Shown here piece by piece: positions 46,881 to 59,449 of a stretch of 64,000 bases of DNA; the stretch's first letter is position 1; each line of letters opens with the position of its first letter. The DNA is from Limonium bicolor (lineage: Eukaryota > Streptophyta > Magnoliopsida > Caryophyllales > Plumbaginaceae). The position numbers were made by a program, and so were the translations under genes. The notes beneath the pieces were generated by a model. The model searched no databases. It was given only the letters and a program-made list of their open reading frames with translations, and was not told where the DNA came from. Where the stretch lies: positions 122,541,733-122,605,732 of the forward strand of contig CM041776.1 in NCBI GenBank assembly GCA_023374045.1. Direction: 5' to 3'.

Positions 46881-49838
46881 AGAACCTTATTTCTAAATTC
46901 TCATTTGACTCCAAACTTCTCCACAAGTTCCCCCATGTGTTCTAATACCATTTAGGCACTTAAAATCACCTTAGAACTTCCACCAAACTCTCCTAAAACA
47001 AGTTACAAAGACCTTCTTAAACATTTACTAAATTCTTACAAACACTCCTAACACTTATCATATAATTCCTTACATTACCAACTTGTAACCTTACCAAAAC
47101 TTCTACTATCCAAAGTGTTTCTTTTCAACCCATATAACTCCTCCTTAACATCATTGCACTCCATCTTTGCTTGTTAAACCTTCCAAGGTTATCTTGCATG
47201 TCCATGCACAATTTCTCTTCTTTTCACTTGTTACTCATCACTCTTAAACTCTTAAGCTTGCTTATACATTTCTTTCCATTACCTTATACCTTGACATTGT
47301 TCTTCATTTACCTCAACCATGCAACACCCTCCTTAGACATTTCCACTTCTCTTATGCAACTTACTCACCATTCTCACAATCATACCCTCTTATACGTTTC
47401 TAGTCATTTTCCTTGACGACTTACAACATCCTCCTACCATATTCACTTCCATCACCCAAGTCCACACATTACCATTCAACTAAACCTTACTAGTCCACTA
47501 CTAGCATGATCACACTTACACAAGCCTCCAGACTCCTCATTGTTTTATTCTCTAGTTCATAACTAAATCACCTTAAAGCATTATACACCTTTCCATTCAA
47601 ATCTTTGCTCAAGCCTTAGCATTCCGCATCACATGATTTCGGTGTGTGTAATACACTCACCAATCCTCTAATTTCCTCATAGACCATTCTAGGTCATTCT
47701 CATCCTTAAGAACTTCTTAATTAACTCATTTCCACTCAAATTCCTTTTTATGACTCCTAGTAAATCCTAGGTCATATTAGTTCACCACCATCACCTAAAC
47801 ACTTATTTTCTACTCAAATTTTGCCATAGCTTCTCTAGTACCTTATCATGCCCACACACATTGTTTTTTCCTCATTCAACCATCTCACACACATCAAGTT
47901 CTTCTCATCATATCTCATCACCCAAACCAACTCGTTCACAACAAACTCAATATATTGCAATAATCTTAAATTGCATAGCACTAAGGCTCTTAAATGACAT
48001 GGCTCTTAGGCCCTTAAATGACTTAAACTTAAACACTGAATTTCCCACATATAAAAGCTTTCAACCTGCAAATACACCCATCAATCTCATAGTAATTATA
48101 ATGCTCTTAAAATCCATCTTAAACTTATATTACTAACTCGTTCCCATTGGCTCCTTAGTCACAAGTTCACAAGCTCGTTTAAACTCTTTTTCCAAGGTTA
48201 TACAACCCATTACCGAATGTAAGCCCAAGGCTACATTGGTACCCATATAAAACTCATTCCTTAATCTTAAACCACCATTAGGTAAGCAATTTACCTTGTT
48301 TTCTCTCAGTTTATCTTAACCTTCTCCTTAGACCTTCTTCTTGCATGGATCTCGGCCACCACTTAAACTTCCTTTGCCAATGTTTCTAACCAATATTCAA
48401 TGACTCACATGAGTACTAAACAATACACTAACCTCAAGGAATGAAACCCTAGGTTAGAAATGTGTTCTAAGGCATAAAAGTGGATGATTACCTTTGAAGT
48501 CTCAAGATAGACTTTGGCATTGAATGAAATAGGACCTCCACTAGTCCTTGGTGAATAAATCAAGCTAGAACAAGGCATAAAAACAAGGCCCCATGAGTAG
48601 AAATTTTCGGCCATGTAGAAGAAATGATGGAAACATGGTTTTTCTTACATTTTCTTTACCTTAGAGAATGGAGAAGCTAATGAGCTCTTCAAACTTGATT
48701 TTCCTCCATCAATGGAGTTTCCTCTTGGCACCAAAATGGAGCTTTGAAGGATTTGAAAGATAGAAGATAGGTCTTGGCCTAACTAAGAGAAATATGTGTT
48801 TAGTTTTTGATTTGGAGCTAAAATGAGTATTTTGCCAAAGCAAGGTGGTGGTGCCATGGGTGCTGCTCCTACGTGAATGAAGGGAGGAAGAAGATGGTGA
48901 AATCGTTTGAATAAGAGAAATGAAGAGAGAGAAGAAGAAAGGTGGCTAATGTAAGATATTTGCTTAATAAAGCAAATAGTACTCCTTTACTTATCTCTTC
49001 TTTTCTTCCTTATTTGACTACTTATGGTGACTCATCCTCCCTTAGAAAACCGGCCCCCTATCTTAATAAGGCTAGTCATGGTCTTTGTTGACCAACTAAT
49101 TAGCTTATATTGATTAAAACTTAAACTAGTCACTATTTGGCACTATTCACTAATTAGTGCACATATTTCTGAAATTTTTGATTTCCCATTGATTTAGGCT
49201 TCCTAATGTGATACTAATTAGTACACATGTTGATTAAAGAGTAATGATGGACATTTAGCCACTCAAAACTCAATTCTAAGACAATTTCTCAAAATGTGCT
49301 TTAAGACTTCTTAAAGCACATTTGTGTTTTAACTTATTTTCAAGCTTGGTTTTCTTTGCTAATTGATTTAAAATGACCATTAGAATATTACTAAGGTCTT
49401 ATCATGATATTTGGGTACTCACCCAAGTCTCTCCAAGCTTAGAGCACATTTTTGCCCTAATTGCCCTTAAGGCATTTTCTTGTGTTTTCCTTGGTTTAAA
49501 TTGTCTGCCAATCTTTCTAAGGCATATTCTAGCCTTACTACATCATAATTTGATGTTTACTTAGCATACTTAGGTTTGGGGTATTTCAATCTACCCCCCT
49601 AAAAAGAACTTTGTCCCCAAAGTTCCCATGCACCTTATCTTATTAGGATACATATCTTACCTCATTCCTCAGATCATATAGATCATACTTCTGTATACTT
49701 AATCTCATTGGATCATTAGATCCGCCATATTCTTATACTTAAATATCACACAACATGCTTAAGCATGTATAGCACTCAAAATTCTCCTTGTTTCTTTTGA
49801 TGATTAAAACATTCACATAATTTCCAACGTATTCTCCC

Positions 49839-49967
49839 ATGTCACCGGTCTGTAGACAATGGCTCATTCGTCCTCGTCACCATGGGCCAGAATACAAAAC
49901 ACTCTGCTCTCCCCATGTCACCGGTTCGAAGACAAAGGCTCGTGCGTCCTCGACTTCATGGGCGAGA
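49839..49967. repeat. CACCGGTC direct repeat, 2 copies, in C
   Basis: Two copies of the unit found three times in B, at 49839 and 49915, between PPT and decayed pol. Confidence 0.75.
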
Positions 49968-52900
49968 CTTAGTAAAAGGTAATCCTTTTTATGAGGTCAT
50001 GTGAGGAATAATTCCTCTAATTAAAAATACAATCAACTCCAATTTCATTTTATCCCAAGGCCTCTATCCATAGTGTGATTTAGTTGTGACCACTGGTAGG
50101 GAGTTTCATGAATCATCCAACCCTGATGTGATCAGCATCAGTGTAGAACTATCCTTCCACCCCAATTTGTGTTCGGTTTCCCTTGATTCCTAGAAAATCA
50201 AGTTCCACCTCCCACGTCATTTTCAAACATCCAAATAATTCACTCATGTCCAATTTTCTATCTTTTTAGTTCTTCTAATCATAATCAATACGTCTCCAAA
50301 GTGGACTCAGTCCATCAACATTCCCGTTTCATCTCTTAGTAATTACCTCAAGACTTAAATTCCTACTAAGTTCTATAACTGTCCCATACCAACTCTCACC
50401 ATCTTATCTCTCATAGCATTACAATTTCCTTCCTCATACTCATGTCAAATTGCATCTCATAATGTTATCTTATTCTTATCTCACACATAGTCTCATATCG
50501 ACTCATACCTCATATATTCCTTATTTCTTAAGTCTCCTTAAACTCCTCCTTAATTCTCTTAACTTGTACTCACACCGGAGTTAACAAGATAGGTATTTAT
50601 ATGTACAATATTATGGTATTCACATCTTATATGTGCAATAACCATGATTTTTATCTCAAAATGTTTATGTAAAACAATTCTCAAATTGTTTTGTGCTATG
50701 CACACCAGTTTGTTGTACTCAGTACACAAACATACGCTAAGCGGTTTTCGCTCTACCCCCCTTAAAATGGATACGCCCACGTAATCAGCATTATATCATC
50801 CTTGAACATAAGTTCAAGATGTCTAATCCCCACCAAGCATACTAGCTTCCATGTCATCTATCTCACTTACGATTCGATCAGAGGGTCATAACTATGCTAA
50901 TGACCTAGTCTCTGCATCGAGGATTCTTAACGGTACTTATACCATATTCTTAACTTAGTTTGGTCTAATCTCAAAGGTAGTGATCTGCTAGCTTCCGCTG
51001 CACCACTCTGATGTTCTTAGGCTTAACTGCCTCACTTATCTTTTTACAGTATTGTATATCCTTCAGCCTACTTACAGTTTAGGAATCTTGGTCTCTCAAT
51101 GGACACGTGTTATCTTTATATATACACGGCCTTAATGAGTTGTAACTCGTCTATCTATTCTCCTTGAAGATCTTATGCTCATACTCTTAGTATTTTCTCG
51201 AATGTCTAAATTGTTCTCCCCAACTGACCTTTGGTCTGAGGATGATTCTTAGTCTGAAACTACTGTTTAGTGCATATTGCGCTTTACAGTCTTAATCCCT
51301 TACATCTTAAGACATGTCCAATGTCTGTACTTAACAATCCGTGCTCTTCGCACTTCATAGTCCTTAATTATCTGTTCTCTGGTTCCTCTTTGTTGCTGGT
51401 TCAACTGAATTCTTCTCTTCGACTGTCTGTGGTAGTAGCTGCTCTTGTGTGATCTTGCGTCGTTGTCCGTGGTACGGAGTCGACTACCTCCCGTGTTCCT
51501 TACACTACTCGTCTACATGCATGGGGTACCTTACTGGTACATTACTACTTACCCAACTAACTCATAATGAGCGTGTCAGGCCTGCAAGCCCCTGTGGGGT
51601 GCAGTCGTCCCACGTCTCGTCTTAGTAAACTCATAGTGTCCGTCACACGTTATGCTATTGCTAATTATGAAGTATTCTGTTGTCGATCTCCTCTTTCATC
51701 GTTCCATAATAACATTTATTGTTCTTCTTGAAGTTAATCAAGGGAAGTCCATTTACTGTGTTCTTGGGTATGGTATGCTCCAGCTCCTTTCTGTATTCCG
51801 TATTGATTCTATTCTTAGTAGCTTAGGTCTCTTTCCATAGAGCCTCTTATCTTCTTTCTCATATTCATTCTATTAGGAATGCACCTCCAGTTCCTTAAGG
51901 AATGGGTAGTGTGCTTCCTGTGAAATCTTACCTAACCAGGTCCAGACTACTGGCACCAATGCACAGTCGTCTACCATCTTATTTCCTTACTTATGCTGGT
52001 CTTAACTCATAAATCTAATTGCCTCAGTGTCAATATTTGACGGCTCATACATAATGGTCGCCTTACCGCGCACCATGACTTAATCCACTTATCTAACTAT
52101 TGTACTCACGACCACTACTATCGTGGTAGTTGGCCCTTACAATGTTGCCCATTAATGGTGCAACCCCTTATTCACTTATTCTCATGTCTTACCTTATACT
52201 CAATCCCCTTCTTGGTGCAAACACACTGGGAGTTCTCTCATTCTGGTGTATGGCGGTTGCTGTACCGCGTTATAAAATAGTTGACTCTTGATATGAAGAT
52301 GTTCTGCTTAAATCGTGGATTCGTAAGTAGGCTGATTTCTCGCATTCTTTCATCCTTATGACGTTGCTTACCATGTAATTTAACCGGTTCCTGATGAAGT
52401 CATTCACTGAATCACAAGCTCTTATGATCATTGATTAATTGACGAGCCATAATGTGCAGTCACAGTGTTTATCTCTGACGATCACTAATTCTTACATCCT
52501 GGGTGTCGGATATGGGGTCTATCTCTACAACCTACCTTATTACTCAAGTGTATCTGATATATTTCAAGGAAATCTCAAGGTTTACAGTTTCCATTCTCTA
52601 CCAAAAGCGTATTGTATCTCCAATAAGTGAAAGCCCTATCGAGGGGTTCATTCCCACTCATGGCCTCACAACAAGGAGAGGTATCCCCACCCTAAAAGGC
52701 ATGCTTCGTTCTCCGCTCCTGTCCTTAGCATTATCTCAATATTCTCATTGGTACCCTTCCTTGGTAATATCTTCCCCAATCTAAGTTATAGGTTTGTAAC
52801 CGTTCACATCTACACATTGTAGTCCCTTCATGGCTTAAACAAGCTCTCTTATAACTTACTGCACCTCGGCTCTGATGTGGTTAACATCCTTGGCTCGTAG

Positions 52901-54866
52901 GTTCTTGGTACTTAATATCTCAGTTCATTATTTGTACTCTTACTCATCTGCAGGTCATCCTTATGAAATTCTGGTTCTTTGATCACTATCCACCGTTTGA
53001 TTACATACTAAATGTAGTATCGGGTTTCATGGTAAGTTGCTGCATCCTGCTTCCTGCTATGGAAGTTATTCAGGTGATCTAAGGTTACTCAATGTCTTTG
53101 ACAATACTGTCATTTTACTAGACTTATGTCTTTTAGTAGTCAAGGTTAGGTTCGTATTAGGCGTTTGCCTTACGGTGTCCAAGTTGGATATCATCCTGTC
53201 GTCTTATACTTCCATCTCAACGCTTCGTTCAACTTCTGTTGACTACGCCACCCGTTGATGATCAATCATACTTGGGTGTTAATGAGTTAAACAAACAGTA
53301 TTAACTGTCATTCATCAGTTGTTCGGCTCGACTATGCCCGCTCTGTGGGGGTAGTCCTCTGAGCTTTCCTTTTTCCAGGGTTGTACGACTTTAATCCTTA
53401 GTAGGTTATAGCTTACGTTTATTTCTTTTATCCTTGATTTCTGGGTTTTCCAACATCTTCATTGAAGAATGTTGTTATCAGTATTCTTAATGGTCACCCT
53501 GGGAGTCTTATCCAGTTTTCGTTGGAATTCGTTGCTTCAGCAGTCTCAATAGTATCTTTATAATACATCCCTTGTATGTTATTGCTTACATAGTGTTTTG
53601 CTCGGATTCTAAGCGATCTCTTAGGTTTTCCCCTTGGAGTTCGGGATTGTGTTCTTACCGTACTGTCGGTTGTTGTTGTAGTGGGTTATACCGTTGCTAA
53701 TATTTATATGGTTTAATATTATGTCCAAGTTCCGCTCCCGGCTGACTGGTGTGTCACCTTATCTCATTATGGTCAGGCCGTCGGGCCTTTCCAAGGTCTT
53801 ATTTTTTTTTCCATTCCTATGGACTTACAATCCGGTATTAATATGTGCTACAACTGTAGCGTTCTCTTATCTTGCCATGATGGCTTTCCGTGTAGCTTAA
53901 TCGTGGTTGCACTTGCTATGGCAAGTGCGCCATGCAGGATGGGTTATTGGTACATGGTACATTGGAAGTGATACTTCCTTCTAATTCCCATGTAATTGGT
54001 AGTCCTCGGGACTCCTTTGATAATCTCTTATCTTGGATGACTGACCATCCGGTAGTTTTTCCTTGTTGTTCGACAGTACTGTCATTTATCAGGCCGTTCC
54101 TCTTTCTGAGGGAACCCCTTAATATCTTCTTATGTCTTAATCCTCGCTCCTGTCTCCACACATTTTGTTGTGGTTATTAAGTAATAATTCTCCTTTAGGC
54201 ACTACATCGTAGTTCTATTTTGGTATACAATTGTATGAGTCTCTACCGTCGTCCGCATTATGTCGGCCAGGTCTTGTAACCTTCCTCATAGTATGGGGTT
54301 TGGAGTTCCCGTTTCTAACTGGACTTTCCAGTAATCTCAATCCTCTTGCTTTGTATTACTCTACTGTTATGCTCCTTCGGACCACTGTCCAGTGCTCACG
54401 TCTCTTATCATTTCCTTATCCATTGCACTCGTAGTGCTTTCCTTACTATTGGTATTGCGAGTTATTTCGACTGCGTAGCATGTCGACCCATGTTGCCGGT
54501 AGTTACCGTTCCCTTACTGATAGAATTCCATAGGTAGCGCCTGTTTCTCAGTTGCGCTCCATTAAGAACCTCCAAGTTCTCCGTAACTGTTGTACAACAA
54601 GTTGTTTCTTGTATTGCTTACTGTTAACTAACTACCAGATCGGGTTTCCCCGAGTAAGAGAAGGCTTTCTTCTCTCTGGCGTTTGTTCCACATATTCAGG
54701 GTTAGGGATGTGGAGGGCGGGTCTAGGTACTATGGATGTCCGGTAAACACCGGGAAGTCCCGACTAACACACCTCTCACTCTACCTCTTATCCCATAACC
54801 CATAACTCAAACTCTACCTCAGTATTCACCTAAGTTCGGTATTTCTTGTCTTCAGAGCGTAACTAC

Positions 54867-54878
54867 GCTCTTATACCA
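54867..54878 (-). other. Primer binding site of element C
   Basis: The minus strand reads TGGTATAAGAGC, one mismatch from the initiator-Met PBS, four bases from the LTR. The flanking inverted pair GAGCGTAAC/TACGCTC is shared with A. Confidence 0.85.
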
Positions 54879-54882
54879 CTTT

Positions 54883-57800
54883 TGTAACACCCCAACTCAA
54901 TCCAAATGTGGTCTCGCAACTTAACAGTATATATATATAAACATGTCATAGCGGAATTCTTTACAATCCAGGACCTTGCCACGGTCTGACTACAGAATAT
55001 ACCGAACATTAGTACAACAACCTTAACCAATTACATATCCTTCTTACCACCCCCTCACATCCTATACATCTTACTAACTCAAATTGCCATACGAGTGAAC
55101 ATGCACAACTCGTAGGCCAAACTTAACCCATAACACTTTTACCCCTTCTTACTCTCGCGACGGCCGCTTCTTGATGTACCTGTGTAGTAAAAATAGCCCC
55201 CAAAGGGGGTCAGCACGAATGCTGGTACGATCCCCTCACGGCCCCCAAGCTAACGTGGCTACGACGACTAATTGTCGATAGCATGGAGGTTGATTAAATG
55301 CACAACATAATAGTAATGTTGTAAACAACAATCCAAATATGAACAATCAAAGTTCACACACAATGAACGACTTAAATGCGTTCCCTTAATTAGAGAGTTA
55401 GTTATTTAACTCCTTAAGTAATGTTCCCTCTTAATCTTAGTCCATCCTTATCTCACCTCAATCTTAGTCTTATCTTAATCTTAGAAACAACCACCCTTTA
55501 ATAAGGAGTGGATGTAGCTTATCTTAATCTTAATAATACAAACCATCCTTTAAAAAGGAATGGTTGCAACTTATCTTAACCTTACCTTAATCTTAATCTT
55601 AATAATACAAACCATCCTTTAAAAAGGAATGGTTGCAACTTAATTCGAACCTGGGATTTAGGTGATCCCACCGCACCATCTTAATGCCACCTACTCTGGA
55701 CGGAAGTCGAATCTGCTATAGATACCGACCCCCTTTCCTTAGCATGCATGACCGGAGATCGGTCCCGGGTTTCCTCACTCAAGTTCCAGTTAGTAGTAAT
55801 CTCAAGACCATGTTTGTTGGTTAACCTCTTTCGGTTCATATCGTCCCATATTAGGGAGTGTTCCTTAGTCTCACTCTATTCCTTACTAAACATTGGTTAG
55901 TAAGTTCTCACGGTATGTTGTGTTAGTTTTCAAACATCATACAACAATACAATAAATATAATATATTCCGGTTGCATGCTTTATCTTGTTTAGTGAGCAC
56001 ATAAAAACAAATAGCACACAAGCCGAGGGACACCTCGTTAGCAAGCAGGTCACAAGAGAACTGTACCGTTCACCGTTGGTCGTTCGGTTGCTTACTCTCT
56101 TCCGGAGTCCAAATTCCGAGTCCTAAAACATTCATTCAGTTTTAGGTTATTAATCACTTAACTTAATTCAACTTACTTAACCTACTTAACTTACTTAACG
56201 ATCCCCACTATCACCTCTTAAGTCTTACAACTTAATCTTACAACTTAACCTTAAATTTTTAAGTTTATACTTAACTTAACTTAATCCCTTAAGTTCTTAG
56301 GGTCCTAATCATTACCACCCTACCAAAGGTATACCTTATTACCTATTATCATCCTTAGAATTCAAAATTTCTTTTTTTTTATATATATTTTTAGGCTCGA
56401 CCGAACTTCCGACTGACCTTACCTAAGGTCGGTCCATTCCAGAACATATTACCGCTTGAAAATTCTACCCCGACCGACCTTGCAAGTCCGGTCCCAAGGT
56501 CGGTCCATTCCCGAGAGTTTCCCTCGTGGGAAATTTAAGCTCGACCGAACTTGCCAAGTCCGGTCCCATGTTCGGTCGATTCTAGAGACTCAATTCCTTC
56601 ACAAATTACAAGCCCGACCGAACTTGCAAGTCCGGTCCCCAAGTTCGGTCGGTTCCAGAAACTTTCTCCGGCAGTGTAAACTGAGCTCGACCAACCTTGC
56701 AGGTCCGGTCCCAAGGTCGGTCGGCTCCAGAACCTTATTTCTAAATTCCCATTTGACTCCAAACTTCTCCACAAGTTCCCCCATGTGTTCTAATACCATT
56801 TAGGCACTTAAACTCACCTTAGAACTTCCACCAAACTCTCCTAAAACAAGTTACAAAGACCTTCTTAAACATTTACTAAATTCTTACAAACACTCCTAAC
56901 ACTTATCATATAATTCCTTACATTACCAACTTGTAACCTTACCAAAACTTCTACTATCCAAAGTGGTTCTTTTCAACCCATATAACTCCTCCTTAACATC
57001 ATTGCACTCCATCTTTGCTTGTTAAACCTTCCAAGGTTATCTTGCATGTCCATGCACAATTTCTCTTCTTTTCACTTGTTACTCATCACTCTTAAACTCT
57101 TAAGCTTGCTTATACATTTCTTTCCATTACCTTAATACCTTGACATTGTTCTTCATTTACCTCAACCATGCAACACCCTCCTTAGACATTTCCACTTCTC
57201 TTATGCAACTTACTCACCATTCTCACAATCATACCCTCTTATACGTTTCTAGTCATTTTCCTTGACGACTTACAACATCCTCCTACCATATTCACTTCCA
57301 TCACCCAAGTCCACACATTACCATTCAACTAAACCTTACTAGTCCACTACTAGCATGATCACACTTACACAAGCTTTCAGACTCCTCATTGTTTTATTCT
57401 CTAGTTCATAACTAAATCACCTTAAAGCATTATACACCTTTCCATTCAAATCTTTGCTCAAGCCTTAGCATTCCGCATCACATGATTTCGGTGTGTGTAA
57501 TACACTCACCAATCCTCTAATTTCCTCAAAGACCATTCTAGGTCATTCTCATCCTCAAGAACTTCTTAATTAACTCATTTCCACTCAAATTCCTTTTTAT
57601 GACTCCTAGTAAATCCTAGGTCATATTAGTTCACCACCATCACCTAAACACTTATTTTCTACTCAAATTTTGCCATAGCTTCTCTAGTATCTTATCATGC
57701 CCACACACATTGTTTTTCCTCATTCAACCATCTCACACACATCAAGTTCTTCTCATCATATCTCATCACCCAAACCAACTCGTTCACAACAAACTCAATA

Positions 57801-59444
57801 TATTGCAATAATCTTAAATTGCATAGCACTAAGGCTCTTAAATGACATGGCTCTTAGGCCCTTAAATGACTTAAACTTAAACACTGAATTTCCCACATAT
57901 AAAAGCTTTCAACCTGCAAATACACCCATCAATCTCATAGTAATTATAATGCTCTTAAAATCCATCTTAAACTTATATTACTAACTCGTTCCCATTGGCT
58001 CCTTAGTCACAAGTTCACAAGCTCGTTTAAACTCTTTTTCCTAGGTTATACAACCCATTACCTAATGTAAGCCCTAGGCTACATTGGTACCCATATAAAA
58101 CTCATTCCTTAATCTTAAACCACCATTAGGTAAGCAATTTACCTTGTTTTCTCAAGTTTATCTTAACCTCCTCCTTAGACCTTCTTCTTGCATGGATCTC
58201 GGCCACCACTTAAACTTCCTTTGCCAATGTTCTAACCAATATTCAATGACTCACATGAGTACTAAACAATACACTAACCTCAAGGAATGAAACCCTAGGT
58301 TAGAAATGTGTTCTAAGGCATAAAAGTGGATGATTACCTTTGAAGTCTCAAGATAGACTTTGGCATTGAATGAAATAGGACCTCCACTAGTCCTTGGTGA
58401 ATAAAGCTAGCTAGAACAAGGCATAAAAACAAGGCCCCATGAGTAGAAATTTTCGGCCATGTAGAAGAAATGATGGAAACATGGTTTTTCTTACATTTTC
58501 TTTACCTTAAGAGAATGGAGAAGCTAATGAGCTCTTCAAACTTGATTTTCCTCCATCAATGGAGTTTCCTCTTGGCACCAAAATGGAGCTTTGAAGGATT
58601 TGAAAAGATAGAAAGATAGGTCTTGGCCTAACTAAGAGAAATATGTGTTTAGTTTTTGATTTGGAGCTAAAATGAGTAAGTTGTTGCCAAAGCAAGGTGG
58701 TGGTGCCATGGGTGCTGCTCCTACGTGAATGAAGGGAGGAAGAAGATGGTGAAATCGTTGGAAGAAGAGAAATGAAGAGAGAGAAGAAGAAAGGTGGCTA
58801 ATGTAAGATATTTGCTTTAATAAAGCAAATAGTACTCCTTTACTTATCTCTTCTTTTCTTCCTTATTTGACTACTTATGGTGACTCATCCTCCCTTAGAA
58901 AACTGGCCCCCTATCTTAAATAAGGCTAGTCATGGTCTTTGTTGACCAACTAATTAGCTTATATTGATTAAAACTTAAACTAGTCACTATTTGGCACTAT
59001 TCACTAATTAGTGCACATATTTCTGAAATTTTTGATTTCCCATTGATTTAGGCTTCCTAATGTGATACTAATTAGTACACATGTTGATTAAAGAGTAATG
59101 ATGGACATTTAGCCACTCAAAACTCAATTCTAAGACAATTTCTCAAAAATGTGCTTTAAGACTTCTTAAAGCACATTTTGTGTTTTAACTTATTTTCAAG
59201 CTTGGTTTTGTTTGCTAATTGATTTAAAATGACAATTAGAATATTACTAAGGTCTTATCATGATATTTGGGTACTCACCCAAGTCTCTCCAAGCTTAGAG
59301 CACATTTTTGCCCTAATTGCCCTTAAGGCATTTTCTTGTGTTTTCCTTGGTTTAAATTGTCTGCCAATCTTTCTAAGGCATATTCTAGCCTTACTAAATC
59401 ATAATTTGATGTTTACTTAGCATACTTAGGTTTGGGGTATTTCA
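54883..59444 (-). repeat. Element C 5' LTR
   Basis: It is 4562 bp. It lacks about 66 bp found at 45792-45857 of the other LTR; CGG occurs at both edges of the lost piece, which suggests a microhomology deletion at about 55698. It has a hairpin array at 56395-56735. Confidence 0.93.
56395..56735. repeat. GACCGA hairpin array in 5' LTR of C
   Basis: It matches 46549-46880 almost base for base, with a few arm mutations such as GACTGACC and GACCAACC that weaken two stems. Confidence 0.85.
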
Positions 59445-59449
59445 GACAC
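59445..59449. repeat. Target site duplication of element C (right copy)
   Basis: GACAC, matching 44967-44971. Confidence 0.92.

Larger units (their letters stand above)
44972..49588 (-). repeat. Element C 3' LTR
   Basis: It is 4617 bp. It has hairpins at 45581-45724, the conserved blocks near 45282-45375 and 46150-46225, and a GACCGA array at 46549-46880. It differs from the right copy by few substitutions and by a deletion of about 66 bp in the right copy. Confidence 0.93.
49589..54882 (-). pseudogene. Interior of element C with degenerate gag-pol
   Basis: It is 5.3 kb and co-linear with the interior of B. The PPT begins at 49589. Decayed integrase-like DNA lies at about 51150-51265 and RT-like DNA around 51626 (AGTAAACTCATAGTGTCCG). 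Compared with A, about 1.2 kb between these two points is missing, which removes RNase H and part of RT. Reading frames are short and lack motifs. Because B and C share the same defects and most of the sequence, the decay predates their amplification. Confidence 0.72.
44972..59444 (-). mobile_element. Element C: young, non-autonomous Ty3/gypsy element
   Basis: A 14,473-bp element with near-identical LTRs (44972-49588 and 54883-59444) and a perfect TSD, so it inserted recently. The PPT follows the left LTR and the PBS precedes the right one, so it is on the minus strand. The interior is homologous to that of B and has no functional frame. It must have moved with proteins supplied by a relative such as A, which shares PBS type, PPT and LTR termini. 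Confidence 0.88.

Noticed and set aside
46608..46955. 115-residue open frame in the LTR of C, with near copies at 56456-56803 and shorter ones at 12463 and 22890
   Set aside because: It runs through the GACCGA hairpin array; the frame is open because units have lengths near a multiple of three. There is no domain, and frames differ between copies.
50095..50140. CTGATG...CATCAG palindrome considered as a protein-binding operator
   Set aside because: The inverted repeat is short and occurs in the decayed interior of C; nothing else supports a regulatory site.
53916..54161. Minus-strand frame in C with a QDK...GLP pattern faintly like the AlkB core
   Set aside because: It lies about 0.8 kb from the PBS, where gag should be, not in the AlkB position. 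It lacks the HxD, second His and Arg motifs, and B has no matching frame.
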